Below are positions 25,825-34,983 of a stretch of DNA of 64,000 bases, one piece after another (within the stretch, counting starts at the first letter, position 1; the number at the start of each line of letters is the position of its first letter). The translations under genes and the position numbers were made by a program. The notes under the pieces were generated by a model, which made no database searches, had not been told where the DNA came from, and was given only the letters and a program-made list of their open reading frames with translations. Source of the DNA: Leucobacter musarum subsp. musarum (lineage in GTDB: Bacteria; Actinomycetota; Actinomycetes; Actinomycetales; Microbacteriaceae). The stretch covers positions 124,001 to 188,000 of the forward strand of contig NZ_JHBW01000064.1 of assembly GCF_001273845.1 (NCBI RefSeq), given 5' to 3'.

Positions 25825-25830
25825 TACCCT
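25825..25830 (+). promoter_or_regulatory. -10 box of an apparently leaderless gene
   Basis: TACCCT is separated by 7 nt from an in-frame GTG at 25838, with no ribosome site at the right distance. This is the actinobacterial leaderless layout (TANNNT, then start codon at +1). Confidence 0.5.
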
Positions 25831-25837
25831 GAGGTCT

Positions 25838-27337
25838 GTGGAGCCACAACGAGCAAACGCGCCTCTCATTCCCCGACAACTTCGAGTGCCGGTGCCGGAA
25901 GACGCCGCGCATCATTTCGCTTCGGCCACCGTCGTGCTTCACGGACGCGTGTTGCTCACTTCGTGGGTTGAAGGCCGCGCGAGCTACCGGCTCGGAATTC
26001 TCGACCTGCGCACCGGGCAGTGGGATGTGCTGTCGGGACTCCGAGGAACGCTTCGCGACGCTCTTGGACTCTCGGCTGGCAGAGCGCTACTGCTCACCGA
26101 CCACGCGCTGACCGAAATTGACCTGGCAGGGCCAGCGATCACGCGCCAGCTGACCGCGAAGATTGGCAAGTACAACACCTACCTACGCGGCGAAGACGGC
26201 GACATCGTCGCCGTGGGAAACGCCCGCGCCCCCATGGAGTCGCTAGTCTCGCTGACCACGTTGACGGTCGCGAAACGCAGGCGGCGCGGCCCAAACGCAG
26301 CGCCGCAGTTGCCCGCAGCCGTCATCCGCGCGGGTGGAGCGCGCATCCTTGCTGCGCGAGGAGAGATTGACATAGTGGCCACCGAGACTCGCGACTCTGC
26401 ACCGCAACGCCTCCTCATGCTGACGTCAAGCCAAGGATCGGAGGCAGCCTCCGTCGACTTCTTGAATGGGCTGCAGAGCGCGCACCTGGTAGCCGATGGC
26501 GTCATTGCTGCAGGACCGGATATCGGGCAGGAACGCCAGCTGACCGTGATCCCAGGTGTGATGTCAAGTACCGCAGACTCGGCCCAAATGACGTTGGAAG
26601 AACTGGCGTCTGCGGCGAACGAATCCGCCGAACAACTCCTCAGCACGCGAGCTCGTCGAAACCCACCACGGACGGTGTTCCGTGATCGTCGACTCGAGCC
26701 TGGTGAAACAGTATCCGACGTCGCTGGCCAGCGGGTAACCCTGGTGAACTGCGTGGCTGGCCGCTCCGCAGACACCCACGAACGGCCCCGAATCGTGCGT
26801 GCGCACCTTGTCGATCTCGAGCTGCAAGCAAGCTCGCTCAACGGCGCGGTGTTCGAAGACATCACCATCGACGGGCTGCGCTGCACCGGGGACGACGGAT
26901 TTCTCTTCGGCTGTGAGTTCCGCCGTGTCACCCTCTCCGGTCGAATACGGGGACTTGTGCTCAACTCCACTTTGGACGCCATCGACCCTGAGGTGACCGT
27001 TCGCCATGCACAGTGGTATCGCGAGCGGTTGGAGGATCCGGAATGGATGCTCGACCTCACCGGAGCGACCGGCGACATTGAAATCCGTGGCTATCCGTCC
27101 CGGTTCATTCGCCGAAACCCGAACCTGCAAGCGGTGGTCACCGCGGCGGCGGTGCGCGAGCTCGATTGGCGATCGATCGAAGCAGGTCGCTCCGCACTCC
27201 GGGTATCGCTGGACGAACTCGCCCGCTCTGATTGGGAAGACGTGACGCTGATCGCTGACCCGCACAGTAATCGTGCCGATGATGACCTTCGATATATCGC
27301 ACGACTCCGAGATGCGGGAATCGCGCTGCTGGCCTGA
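25838..27337 (+). CDS. Unrecognised protein with a pentapeptide-repeat-like stretch
   Basis: About 499 residues from the probable leaderless GTG at 25838; the frame is open from 25751, but the extra 29 residues are Arg/Ser/Pro-rich and look non-coding. No signal peptide or membrane helix. The N-terminal half has strand-rich repeats reminiscent of a beta-propeller (LGILDLRTGQWDVLSGLRG, LLLTDHALTEIDLAG, MLTSSQGSEAASVDFLNGL). The part near residues 325-380 has short A(D/N)LxX-type runs (LELQASSLNGAVFEDITIDG) like a degenerate pentapeptide solenoid. It stands alone, convergent with a membrane-protein gene. No family could be named. Confidence 0.65.
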   Translation: MEPQRANAPLIPRQLRVPVPEDAAHHFASATVVLHGRVLLTSWVEGRASYRLGILDLRTGQWDVLSGLRGTLRDALGLSAGRALLLTDHALTEIDLAGPAITRQLTAKIGKYNTYLRGEDGDIVAVGNARAPMESLVSLTTLTVAKRRRRGPNAAPQLPAAVIRAGGARILAARGEIDIVATETRDSAPQRLLMLTSSQGSEAASVDFLNGLQSAHLVADGVIAAGPDIGQERQLTVIPGVMSSTADSAQMTLEELASAANESAEQLLSTRARRNPPRTVFRDRRLEPGETVSDVAGQRVTLVNCVAGRSADTHERPRIVRAHLVDLELQASSLNGAVFEDITIDGLRCTGDDGFLFGCEFRRVTLSGRIRGLVLNSTLDAIDPEVTVRHAQWYRERLEDPEWMLDLTGATGDIEIRGYPSRFIRRNPNLQAVVTAAAVRELDWRSIEAGRSALRVSLDELARSDWEDVTLIADPHSNRADDDLRYIARLRDAGIALLA

Positions 27338-27440
27338 GCAGGCGGCTGCTGAGTGTTACGACGCAAAGCTTGTGAAGTTGATTTCGCTCATCTCTCAAGG
27401 CGCGAATAAGGATGCCAGTGGGTCGTCAGGGCTGAGATCA

Positions 27441-28220
27441 TCACCCCACCGGCAGGAGTATTCTGTGAGACCGATTCAAGCGTGATGCCGTCTGCGGCGA
27501 GGCCGCCGACCGCACGGCGACGATGCGCTCGGCATCTTCCGGTCCGAGTGCCGCAGCGGCTTGAGCCTGGATCTCGGCAACCCGAGCATCGAGCTCCCCT
27601 TGCATGCGATCGACGGCGACGTTGATCACGGTATCGATCTCGAGCCGCTCTTCGGGTCGAAGCGCCCGTACGGCCAGAACGAGTAGCATCCCACCAATTC
27701 CGATGACGCCCCCGGCGATCACGAGCGGTGTTGCCCCTATCTCCGATCGGCCGATCTGAAATGCTGCTGCGGCGCCGAGGGTCAGTGCAAGGCCGATCTG
27801 CATGCGCACGGCGGCCCAGTTCCAGGGGTGCCATCCGGTGGTCGCGAGCACCGCGAGGTCTGCGACTGCGGACACGCCCACCAAAACCGTCAAGAGAATC
27901 TGGGAGTCGTCAGGATCGCGGAGCACACCACTGGCGACTGCCGCGGCATAGGCTCCGGCGAGGAGCGCACCGAAGAGAGTGAACATCGCCCAGCTCCCGT
28001 GAGGGCTTCGTGGCCCATACTCATGTCTCATCCGGCGTCGACACTCGCGCCACGCGTCGACCCCCGCGGTATGAGCGTCCGCCCAGATCTGCAATGCAAG
28101 CTCTCGATGGCCGAACACACCGAACACGGCCCGTTCAACCTCTTTCGCGTCGAGATGAGCGCGACTCGTCGGCAGGCGTGATCGAGTGCGGGTGATTTTC
28201 TCGGCGTAGCGCTCAGACAT
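27441..28220 (-). CDS. Unrecognised four-helix membrane protein
   Basis: 259 residues: a soluble basic N-terminal ~75 residues, then four hydrophobic helices (WAMFTLFGALLAGAYAAAV, ILLTVLVGVSAVADLAVLA, MQIGLALTLGAAAAFQIG, PLVIAGGVIGIGGMLLVLAV) and a soluble Ala/Glu-rich helical tail (RMQGELDARVAEIQAQAAAA). The ATG has GGAG 9-12 nt upstream. It is divergent from the membrane protein at 28402 and convergent with the unknown gene at 25838. Nothing indicates a function. Confidence 0.65.
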   Translation of the reverse strand: MSERYAEKITRTRSRLPTSRAHLDAKEVERAVFGVFGHRELALQIWADAHTAGVDAWRECRRRMRHEYGPRSPHGSWAMFTLFGALLAGAYAAAVASGVLRDPDDSQILLTVLVGVSAVADLAVLATTGWHPWNWAAVRMQIGLALTLGAAAAFQIGRSEIGATPLVIAGGVIGIGGMLLVLAVRALRPEERLEIDTVINVAVDRMQGELDARVAEIQAQAAAALGPEDAERIVAVRSAASPQTASRLNRSHRILLPVG

Positions 28221-28389
28221 CGCTGGTACTCCGATTCTTCATCGTTGGAGAGACGACCCGAGCGGTGAGTGCAGCACACGCACACATCGGCTGCCTCCGG
28301 ATCATCAATCAGGCGTCGAACTCCGGTGTCGAGCCTAACCGCTGCAACGCGAACTCGTCGGCGGTCTGCGGTCGGGAAGCGAGGGTGGG

Positions 28390-28395
28390 TAGCCT
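28390..28395 (+). promoter_or_regulatory. -10 box of an apparently leaderless gene
   Basis: TAGCCT is followed after 6 nt by the GTG at 28402. No Shine-Dalgarno sequence fits, as expected for a leaderless transcript. Confidence 0.5.
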
Positions 28396-28401
28396 GGGGA
28401 C

Positions 28402-29094
28402 GTGGCCTTCACTCTGATCCAAGCTCGCTCCGTATCGCTCATCGAAGCGGCCAGAGCGGGGGAGGGTGGTCCAGCCGACGCTGATCGAGCGTCTGCCGAG
28501 TTACGAGCGGACTTCGAGCGTTGGGGGCGCTGGGGGCTGGGGCTCATCGCGTTCGCGGTTGCCGTCGGCAGTTCGTTCATCGCGGTCGGTCTGCTCGGAA
28601 CGGTGTTGATGCTCGGTGGCTTTCCGATGGGCCTCGACCTGGCGATTTGTCTCGTCGCGACGGCTGCTGCCCTCGGCGGGATCGAGCTGCTGATTCGCCT
28701 GTGGTGGACCGGCCGACGACTGGTGACGGCAGCCGCGTGGTGGCTGCGCCTCCCCTACGAGAACGGTGGTCGCAGCCGTCGGCATGGAGGCTGGCTGCAC
28801 GCTCGCACCATCAACTTTGAGCCGCCGATCTTTGCCCGACTGGTCACCGCGACGCTGTCATGTCTGATCGCGATCGGCACCGCCGCCCTGGTCGTACGCG
28901 ACCTGAATGTGGGGATTACATCGTTGACGGCTGCGGCTGCGGTCGTTGCTGTCATCAGCGGCCTCTCGCGGCTGGGGCAGGCGGGTGGCGTGATGCGTCT
29001 CGTCGCGGGCGTTTCTGAAGGCGATCCGTTGAGGGAGCGCGTCCGGTCGCTCTTCTCGGGTCGCTCACCGCGCAGCAAGCGGAGTCGTCGATGA
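28402..29094 (+). CDS. Unrecognised membrane protein
   Basis: 230 residues with a soluble N-terminal ~40 residues and about four helices (LGLIAFAVAVGSSFIAVGLL, LAICLVATAAALGGIELLI, ATLSCLIAIGTAALVV, ITSLTAAAAVVAVISGL), ending in an Arg/Ser/Lys-rich tail. It is probably leaderless, with the GTG at the expected +1 of a TAGCCT box. Its stop overlaps the start of the following lipoprotein gene by ATGA, so the two are coupled and probably act together at the membrane. Confidence 0.65.
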   Translation: MAFTLIQARSVSLIEAARAGEGGPADADRASAELRADFERWGRWGLGLIAFAVAVGSSFIAVGLLGTVLMLGGFPMGLDLAICLVATAAALGGIELLIRLWWTGRRLVTAAAWWLRLPYENGGRSRRHGGWLHARTINFEPPIFARLVTATLSCLIAIGTAALVVRDLNVGITSLTAAAAVVAVISGLSRLGQAGGVMRLVAGVSEGDPLRERVRSLFSGRSPRSKRSRR

Positions 29095-29720
29095 AGCTGC
29101 GATGGTTTTCTGCCCTGATACTCGCGGTTAGTACAGCCGCTCTCACCGGATGCGCACCGCCAGCCCCGACCGGTGACGCTCTTGTCGCCGAAGCTGAGCA
29201 GCACTATCTCGACTACCGCACGGTCACCAACGACGTGCAAGCGCTCATCGACGATGGTCCTTGGGACGCGGAGATTTCGGCATATGGGATGCAGCCATCC
29301 GGTGCTGGCTGCAGCGCAGGCAACTACAAGTTTGACCTCACCCGCACAACCGAGGTTGACGCCGCACAGCACGCAGCACTGAGCCAGCAGGTCGCGGAGT
29401 ATCTCACCGGAGCAGGCTTCGAAGTCGAAAGTCAGCTGCTCGGTTCCGGCGCATCCGCGTCCACGGACGTGATTGTTCGTGACCAGGCCGACTTCGCGTT
29501 GCTCGTGGTGACCTTCATTGAGAACGATTCGGTTCTCGTTTCGGCAACGACGAAGTGTTGGCCGGGCGACCGTCACGACTTGAGTCGAGCGATCTTCGGT
29601 GGCGTGACGCTGGGCAACGGCTATCTGCCACGGGAAGAAGCGCCCAGTGATCCACTGTTCTTCGGCATCGCACCCGGTGCGGCAGACTTCGGGCCCGCGT
29701 CGAGTCCGAAGACTGAGTAG
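29091..29720 (+). CDS. Unrecognised lipoprotein
   Basis: 209 residues. The signal peptide MKLRWFSALILAVSTAALTG ends at a lipobox Cys near residue 21, so the protein is anchored on the outer face of the membrane. The mature part has AEAEQHYLDYRTVTNDVQAL, then a compact alpha/beta region with cysteines in SGAGCSAGN and TKCWPGD, possibly a disulfide. Similar small lipoproteins are common in actinobacteria and have no assigned role. It overlaps the membrane-protein gene upstream. Confidence 0.7.
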   Translation: MKLRWFSALILAVSTAALTGCAPPAPTGDALVAEAEQHYLDYRTVTNDVQALIDDGPWDAEISAYGMQPSGAGCSAGNYKFDLTRTTEVDAAQHAALSQQVAEYLTGAGFEVESQLLGSGASASTDVIVRDQADFALLVVTFIENDSVLVSATTKCWPGDRHDLSRAIFGGVTLGNGYLPREEAPSDPLFFGIAPGAADFGPASSPKTE

Positions 29721-29793
29721 GTGTCTGGGTGCGGGCCTCGCGAACCCGGTGAACACGAACGTCGAACGACCAAGCCCGACTCCCGCTGACCGC

Positions 29794-30627
29794 TCAGGCG
29801 CCGCCGGCGCCCCGCAAGTACCGATTGAGCTCGAGCGCCAGGGCGTCGGGCGCGTCTTGCATCGGCTGGTGCCCGACGGCCGGAATGATTGCGCGCGCAG
29901 CCGCGGAGTTCGCCTGGACTACCTCGTCGAAGATGGCATCGAGCGCCTGCGGCATGTCGAGTTCACCCCGAATGTGCAGGGTCGGCAGGTCTGATGGCGG
30001 GGGAGCGTGCACGCTCTCGAAACCGCTGAGGCCGAGTTGCAGGTAGATGGCGCGGCCCGTCGCGATGAGGCACTCCCGCACGTACGCGCGGGTGTCGGGG
30101 TCGTGACTCGACCACGAGCCCCCGAAGCGCGCGAAGAGCGGCCACGGCACCACTCGATAGAGATGACCGGCGAACCGCATGGCGGAGAGTTCGCCTCGCC
30201 GCAGGGTACGGTGCTGGCCCGGGCTGCCGATCGTCACGAGCGCATGCACCCGGTCGGAGCGCCGGTGGCTCAACTCCTGGGCGACGTTGCCGCCGAACGA
30301 ATGACCCACGAGCAGCCAGGTGCCTCCATCGGTCCGCAAGTTCCGATCTGCGTAGGTGAGGATCACCGCAAGGTCGTCGATCACCGTGTCGATGGTGGCG
30401 ACCGCCCCGTCATGGAGCCGTGACGCACCGTGGCCGCGCATATCGAACACCACGATGTTCCAGGTCGCATCGATCCGGTCGATCATCGGGAGAAACTCGC
30501 GGTGGTCGACTCCCGCGCCGTGCACCATCGCCATCCACAGCTTCGGGTCGCTGCCCTCGCGGTGCCAGGCCGCGAGGTCGGCTCCGTCTGCGGTGATGCG
30601 ATGCGGAGAGAGACGGGGATGCGTCAT
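29794..30627 (-). CDS. Alpha/beta hydrolase
   Basis: 277 residues with a canonical alpha/beta-hydrolase fold: MVHGAGVDHREFLPM (oxyanion region), VVFDMRGHGAS, the nucleophile elbow GHSFGG (Ser near residue 115), the acid in IRGELDMP and the His in AVGHQPMQD. It is cytoplasmic, without a signal peptide. The ATG at 30627 overlaps the esterase stop by ATGA. Last gene of the siderophore uptake operon. It may hydrolyse a siderophore ester after uptake, in parallel with the Fes-like esterase, but other small-ester substrates are possible. Confidence 0.8.
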   Translation of the reverse strand: MTHPRLSPHRITADGADLAAWHREGSDPKLWMAMVHGAGVDHREFLPMIDRIDATWNIVVFDMRGHGASRLHDGAVATIDTVIDDLAVILTYADRNLRTDGGTWLLVGHSFGGNVAQELSHRRSDRVHALVTIGSPGQHRTLRRGELSAMRFAGHLYRVVPWPLFARFGGSWSSHDPDTRAYVRECLIATGRAIYLQLGLSGFESVHAPPPSDLPTLHIRGELDMPQALDAIFDEVVQANSAAARAIIPAVGHQPMQDAPDALALELNRYLRGAGGA

Positions 30628-31901
30628 GAGGCGCCCCCGTCGGCGAGCGCATGTAGCGCGTCGAAGAGCCCGGTGCGCCACCACGCGTAATCGTGGCCAC
30701 CCGCATAGACGCGCCAGTCGATCTGCGCGCCCGCCTCGCGAGCCGCTTCGGCGAAGTGCGCCGCAGATTCGGTCATGCCGGTCTCTTCCGTGCCCGACTG
30801 CACGAGGAATCGCCGACCCGACAGTGCGTTCGTGTCGGCGAGCTCGCGCACCCGGTCCACGAGGTCTCCCGTCTCTCCCGCCGGTGGTCGCGGTGCTTCG
30901 CTCGCGCGGAAATGGAACGATCCCGACTGCACGACCGCCGTGGTCGCGAGGTCAGGCCGCAGCGCGACGATCGCGGCTGCGGCCAACCCGCCGTAGCTCT
31001 GGCCGGCGACGACGATGCGATCGGGGGCGGGAACCGCGGGGATCCGCGGAGCGTCAGCAGCAGCGTGGGTGCGCAGCGCGGCCAGTACGGCTGAGAGCAG
31101 GTCGGCAACGCGATCCGGATGCGGCAGTACCGCGGAGCGCTGCTCGAGGGTGCCCGAGGGCACCAGCACGACGGCCCTGGGAGCGACCGCTCCAGCCGGG
31201 TGAGCGAGCGCCTCACGAATGCCGACGCGCTCCCAGTTCTCGCCGTCGAAGAGCACGAGCAGGTTCGCCCTGGATGCCTCCGAGCTTGGGCGAGTGAGCA
31301 GCGTCGCGACGCGATCCGCGAACTCCCCACCGAGTGGCAGCGACGTCTCTTCCAGAGAGCTGAAGGGCTCCGAGCCTGCGGTCCGCACCGCCCCAGACCC
31401 CCACGCCGGGTGCTCGACGGCGCCGGGGGCGACCAGCACCGACGACCAGCGCCCGAGCGGATTGGGCAGCCGGCGCGGGTTGCGAGGGTCGGGCACTCCA
31501 GCGTCGTGCACGCGCAGCCACCCGGCGCGCGTCGCGCCCGCGTCGTCGGGCAGCTCAGCGGCGGGGAGCGACACGAAGCGGTAGCTCGCGATGAGATCTT
31601 CGGGCAGCAGGTAATCGATCACGCGTACGGAGCTGCCGGGCACCGCGTCGAGCACCGCCGGCCGAATGTCGGTGCGGTGGGCGTCGGTCGTGCCGTTCAG
31701 GTGGATCATCACCCGGTCGCCTGCCCGCTCGGCTTCGGCCACGAACACGACCTCGCGGTGGGCCTCGCCGTTGAGCTCGACGCGTTCGCCGAAGGCCGGC
31801 CACACCGGGGAGACGAGATCCGGAGACTCGCCGGCGAGCACCCGTCGCCAGATCGCCGATTGAGCACGGGTGGGCGGCATGCCCTCGGTGCGCACGTTCA
31901 T
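30624..31901 (-). CDS. Fes-like siderophore esterase
   Basis: 425 residues, the length of enterochelin esterases. The N-terminal ~150 residues form the Ig-like domain of Fes (VVFVAEAERAGDRVMIHLNG, LLPEDLIASYRF). The C-terminal catalytic domain has LLVLFDGENW, the nucleophile motif VVAGQSYGGLAAAAI (Ser near residue 300) and the His in YAGGHDYAWWR. Fes opens ester bonds of triscatecholate trilactone siderophores in the cytoplasm to free iron. It overlaps the genes on both sides. Its presence argues that the ligand imported by this operon contains an ester or lactone. Confidence 0.85.
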   Translation of the reverse strand: MNVRTEGMPPTRAQSAIWRRVLAGESPDLVSPVWPAFGERVELNGEAHREVVFVAEAERAGDRVMIHLNGTTDAHRTDIRPAVLDAVPGSSVRVIDYLLPEDLIASYRFVSLPAAELPDDAGATRAGWLRVHDAGVPDPRNPRRLPNPLGRWSSVLVAPGAVEHPAWGSGAVRTAGSEPFSSLEETSLPLGGEFADRVATLLTRPSSEASRANLLVLFDGENWERVGIREALAHPAGAVAPRAVVLVPSGTLEQRSAVLPHPDRVADLLSAVLAALRTHAAADAPRIPAVPAPDRIVVAGQSYGGLAAAAIVALRPDLATTAVVQSGSFHFRASEAPRPPAGETGDLVDRVRELADTNALSGRRFLVQSGTEETGMTESAAHFAEAAREAGAQIDWRVYAGGHDYAWWRTGLFDALHALADGGAS

Positions 31902-32710
31902 GCGACTAGCGCCGAGCGGCCGGCGAGGGGCACCACCATCGGCGTGCCCGTGATGGGATCGCTGACGACCGAGGCGCGCAGCCCGAACACCCGCTCGATG
32001 AGCTCCTCGGTCATGAGCTCGGCCGGCGGTCCCTCGGCGACGATCGCGCCATCGCGCATCGCCACGAGGTGCGTGGCGTAGCGGCAGGCCTGATTAATGT
32101 CGTGCAGTACGGTGACCACGGTGCGGCCTTCGCGGTGCAGTTCGCTGACGAGTTCGAGCACCTCGATCTGATGGGCGAGGTCGAGAAACGTGGTCGGCTC
32201 GTCGAGCAGCAGCAGATCCGTCTCTTGGGCCAGCACCATGGCGAGCAGCACGCGCTGTCGCTGGCCGCCCGAGAGCTCATCGAGGCTGCGGTCGGCGAGC
32301 TCGTCGACGCCGGTCACCTCAAGGGCGCGGTCGACGGCTCGCTCATCGTCGATCGACCACTGGCGCAGCAGTTTCTGATGCGGAAAGCGCCCGCGGGCAA
32401 CGAGATCGGCCACGGCGATGCCGTCGGGCGCAACGACCTGCTGCGGCAGCAGAGCGAGCATTCGCCCGGCCTCCTTGGCGCGGTAGCTCTCGATCGGGCG
32501 GCCATCGAGACGCACCTCGCCGCGCTCGGGTTTCAGCAGCCGCGCGAGCGCACGCAGCAGTGTGGATTTGCCGCAGGCGTTCGGCCCGACGATCACGGTG
32601 AAACCGTCATCGGGAATCGTCAGTTCGAGCTCATCGACGACCGTTCGCCCCTCGTAGGCGAGCCGGAGAGAATCGGCGACAAGCCGGGAATCGGCGGGGG
32701 TGGGAGACAC
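31898..32710 (-). CDS. Siderophore ABC importer ATP-binding protein (FepC family)
   Basis: About 270 residues. Walker A is VGPNACGKSTLLRAL, the signature LSGGQRQRVLLAMVLAQ, Walker B LLLLDEPTTFLD and the switch His in TVLHDINQA, all of the FepC/FhuC type. It powers uptake of an iron-siderophore complex. The GTG at 32710 has AAGG 8-11 nt upstream and gives a family-like N-terminus; a GTG at 32761, immediately after the permease stop, is the alternative start. Its stop overlaps the esterase start by ATGA. Confidence 0.9.
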   Translation of the reverse strand: MSPTPADSRLVADSLRLAYEGRTVVDELELTIPDDGFTVIVGPNACGKSTLLRALARLLKPERGEVRLDGRPIESYRAKEAGRMLALLPQQVVAPDGIAVADLVARGRFPHQKLLRQWSIDDERAVDRALEVTGVDELADRSLDELSGGQRQRVLLAMVLAQETDLLLLDEPTTFLDLAHQIEVLELVSELHREGRTVVTVLHDINQACRYATHLVAMRDGAIVAEGPPAELMTEELIERVFGLRASVVSDPITGTPMVVPLAGRSALVA

Positions 32711-32761
32711 GAGACAGCCTTTCACGGGAGGGGAGAGAGGAGGGGAGGCGATCCGGATCAC

Positions 32762-33844
32762 CTAGCGCCCTCGCGAGAGCATCCACAGCAGGTACCCGCC
32801 GCCCAGCACACCGGTGACGAGCCCGACCGGCGCCGAGAGCGAGAACGGCAGATACTGCGAGAACAGATCGGCGGTGACCAGCAGCATGGCACCCATGACC
32901 GCGGAACCAAGCAGCGGAAGGGAGGGCGAGCGGGAGATGCGCGCGATGAGTTGCGGTGCGGCCAGCGCCACGAACGAGATCGGGCCGGACGTGGCGGTGG
33001 CGAAGGCCGCCAGTGCGACGGCAATTGCCACGGTGGTCAACCGGATGGCGCCCACCGCCGCGCCGGTTTGGCGGGCCATGTCGTCGCCGAGTTCGAGCGC
33101 CGCGAGCCCGTGTCGTGAGACGAGCAGGATCGGCACCAGCACGACCACCGCGATCACCGTGGGCAGTACCTCGTCCCACCCCCGCGCGTTGAGCGTGCCG
33201 ACGAGCCAGATCTGCGCCGCGATGGCGTCGTCGCGCTGGCTGCGGGTGAGGAGGAGGTCGTTGAGGGCCGCCAGCAACGCGCCGACGCCGATGCCGACGA
33301 GAATCAGGCGGTATCCGCCCGCCGATGCCTGGCCGCGACGGCCAGCGGTCAGGAGCGCGACGATCACCGCGGTGAAGACGCCGGAGACGACCGCGGCTGC
33401 CGAGACCATGAGGCTGGGGGCTTCGAAGACCAGGATGGCGACGATCGCACCGGTGGCCGCACCCGTGACGAAACCGATGATGTCGGGAGAGCCGAGTGGG
33501 TTGCGCGAGATGGTCTGGAAGACCGCGCCGCTCAGCCCGAGGGCCGCGCCGACGACGATGCCGCCGACGTACCTCGGCAGGCGAATTCCCTCGAGCACGC
33601 GGATCACCTTGGGGTCGCCCTCTCCGGTAACCGCCGCCCAGAACGCACCCCAGTCGACCGTGAAGGTGCCGGTCATCATCACGGCAACGCCCAATGGCAC
33701 CAGGCACAGCGCGAGCAGGATGGTCACCCGCAGGGTGCGTCGGTGCCAGCGCAGCGACACGGAGTCGCCGCGGCTGCGCCAGCTGCTCATCGCGGGGGAG
33801 CGTCTCGCTCCACTGGTCGGCAGTGCGGTGGGCGTCGCGTTCAC
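32762..33844 (-). CDS. Siderophore ABC importer permease (FecCD family, second subunit)
   Basis: 360 residues with about ten helices. It contains the FecCD signatures RLPRYVGGIVVGAALGLSGA, QTISRNPLGSPDIIGF, GISFVALAAPQLIARI-like PISFVALAAPQLIARI and the terminal GVLGGGYLLWMLSR. The GTG at 33844 overlaps the stop of the other permease by GTGA, so the two are translated together and form a heterodimer in the membrane. An internal ATG 54 bp later is the alternative start. Confidence 0.9.
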   Translation of the reverse strand: MNATPTALPTSGARRSPAMSSWRSRGDSVSLRWHRRTLRVTILLALCLVPLGVAVMMTGTFTVDWGAFWAAVTGEGDPKVIRVLEGIRLPRYVGGIVVGAALGLSGAVFQTISRNPLGSPDIIGFVTGAATGAIVAILVFEAPSLMVSAAAVVSGVFTAVIVALLTAGRRGQASAGGYRLILVGIGVGALLAALNDLLLTRSQRDDAIAAQIWLVGTLNARGWDEVLPTVIAVVVLVPILLVSRHGLAALELGDDMARQTGAAVGAIRLTTVAIAVALAAFATATSGPISFVALAAPQLIARISRSPSLPLLGSAVMGAMLLVTADLFSQYLPFSLSAPVGLVTGVLGGGYLLWMLSRGR

Positions 33845-34983
33845 AGGCGCATCAGCCGTCGACGGCGGGCGAGCAAGATGAACACGGGTGCACCGATCAG
33901 TGCGGTCACGATCGAGGTCTCCAATTCGGTGGGTGGCAGCAGAATTCGGCCGATGATGTCGGCGCCGATCACGAGCACCGCCGCATAGACGGCTGACAGC
34001 GGAATAATCCAGCGATAGTCGGGGCCCACGAGCAATCGCACGGCGAGTGGTGCGGTGAGACCGACGAAGGCGATCGGCCCCGCGACCGCGGTCGCGGTTC
34101 CCGCGAGCAGCACCAGCAGCACGGCTCCGGCCCACAGGGTGCGACGCGGATCGGCACCGAGCGTTCGACCGAGATCGCTGCCGAGCGCGGTCGCGTTGAA
34201 CTGACGGCCGAGCAGTGCGGCGACGATGATCGCGGGCACGATCAGCAGGGTTGCCGGAAGCACGAGGGTGCCGTCGCGGCCCTGCACCGAGCCGACCGCC
34301 CAGTGCCGGAACGTGTCGAACACCTCGGGGAAGTTGATGAGCAGCGCTTGGGTGTATGCGCCGAGCGTCACAGCGAGCGCTGCACCGGCAAGCACCAGCC
34401 GCACCGGGTCTGCGCCTCGGCGGAAGATGCCGCCGAGGCCCGCCACGGCGACAGAGGCGAGCGCCGCGCCCAGAAAGGAGAACCCGATCAGACCGAACGT
34501 GCCGAGGGATCCGCCGAACAGACCGATGCCCGTCGCGGTCGCCGCTGCCGCGCCCGCGTTCACACCCAGAATGCCGGGCTCTGCGAGCGGATTGCGGGTC
34601 AGCGCCTGCATGATCGTGCCCGCGACCCCCAGGGCGGCGCCCACGAGAATCGCCAGTGCCGTGCGCGGCAGACGCAACTCCGTGACGACCAGGTGCACTC
34701 CGTTGGTGGGGTCATGTGCGATGATCGCCTGCCAGACCTCGCTCGGGGCGAGTGCACGGGTGCCGACGAACACGCTCAGCACCGCGAGTACTGCGAGCGC
34801 GCCGACGCCGACGGCCAACGCGAGAATCAACTTGCGGCGTCGCGATCGTCCGGTCGAGGCGGAGACCGATGGGCCGCCCGCGCGACCGGAGAGTGCGGTG
34901 CCCGGCTCCCGGCGAACACCTGCTGTCTCGCGCGGGGCGCCCCGCCGGCGCGAGGCCGACGGGGCGGTGGTGCTACTGGTCAC
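33841..34983 (-). CDS. Siderophore ABC importer permease (FecCD family, first subunit)
   Basis: 380 residues: a basic, disordered N-terminal ~48 residues precede ten helices. Family motifs are RLPRTALAILVGAALGVAGT, QALTRNPLAEPGILGVNAG, GPIAFVGLTAPLAVRLLVG and the terminal TALIGAPVFILLARRRR. It pairs with the permease encoded next. The ATG overlaps the binding-protein stop by ATGA. The long basic N-terminus is unusual among FepD-like proteins. Confidence 0.9.
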   Translation of the reverse strand: MTSSTTAPSASRRRGAPRETAGVRREPGTALSGRAGGPSVSASTGRSRRRKLILALAVGVGALAVLAVLSVFVGTRALAPSEVWQAIIAHDPTNGVHLVVTELRLPRTALAILVGAALGVAGTIMQALTRNPLAEPGILGVNAGAAAATATGIGLFGGSLGTFGLIGFSFLGAALASVAVAGLGGIFRRGADPVRLVLAGAALAVTLGAYTQALLINFPEVFDTFRHWAVGSVQGRDGTLVLPATLLIVPAIIVAALLGRQFNATALGSDLGRTLGADPRRTLWAGAVLLVLLAGTATAVAGPIAFVGLTAPLAVRLLVGPDYRWIIPLSAVYAAVLVIGADIIGRILLPPTELETSIVTALIGAPVFILLARRRRLMRL

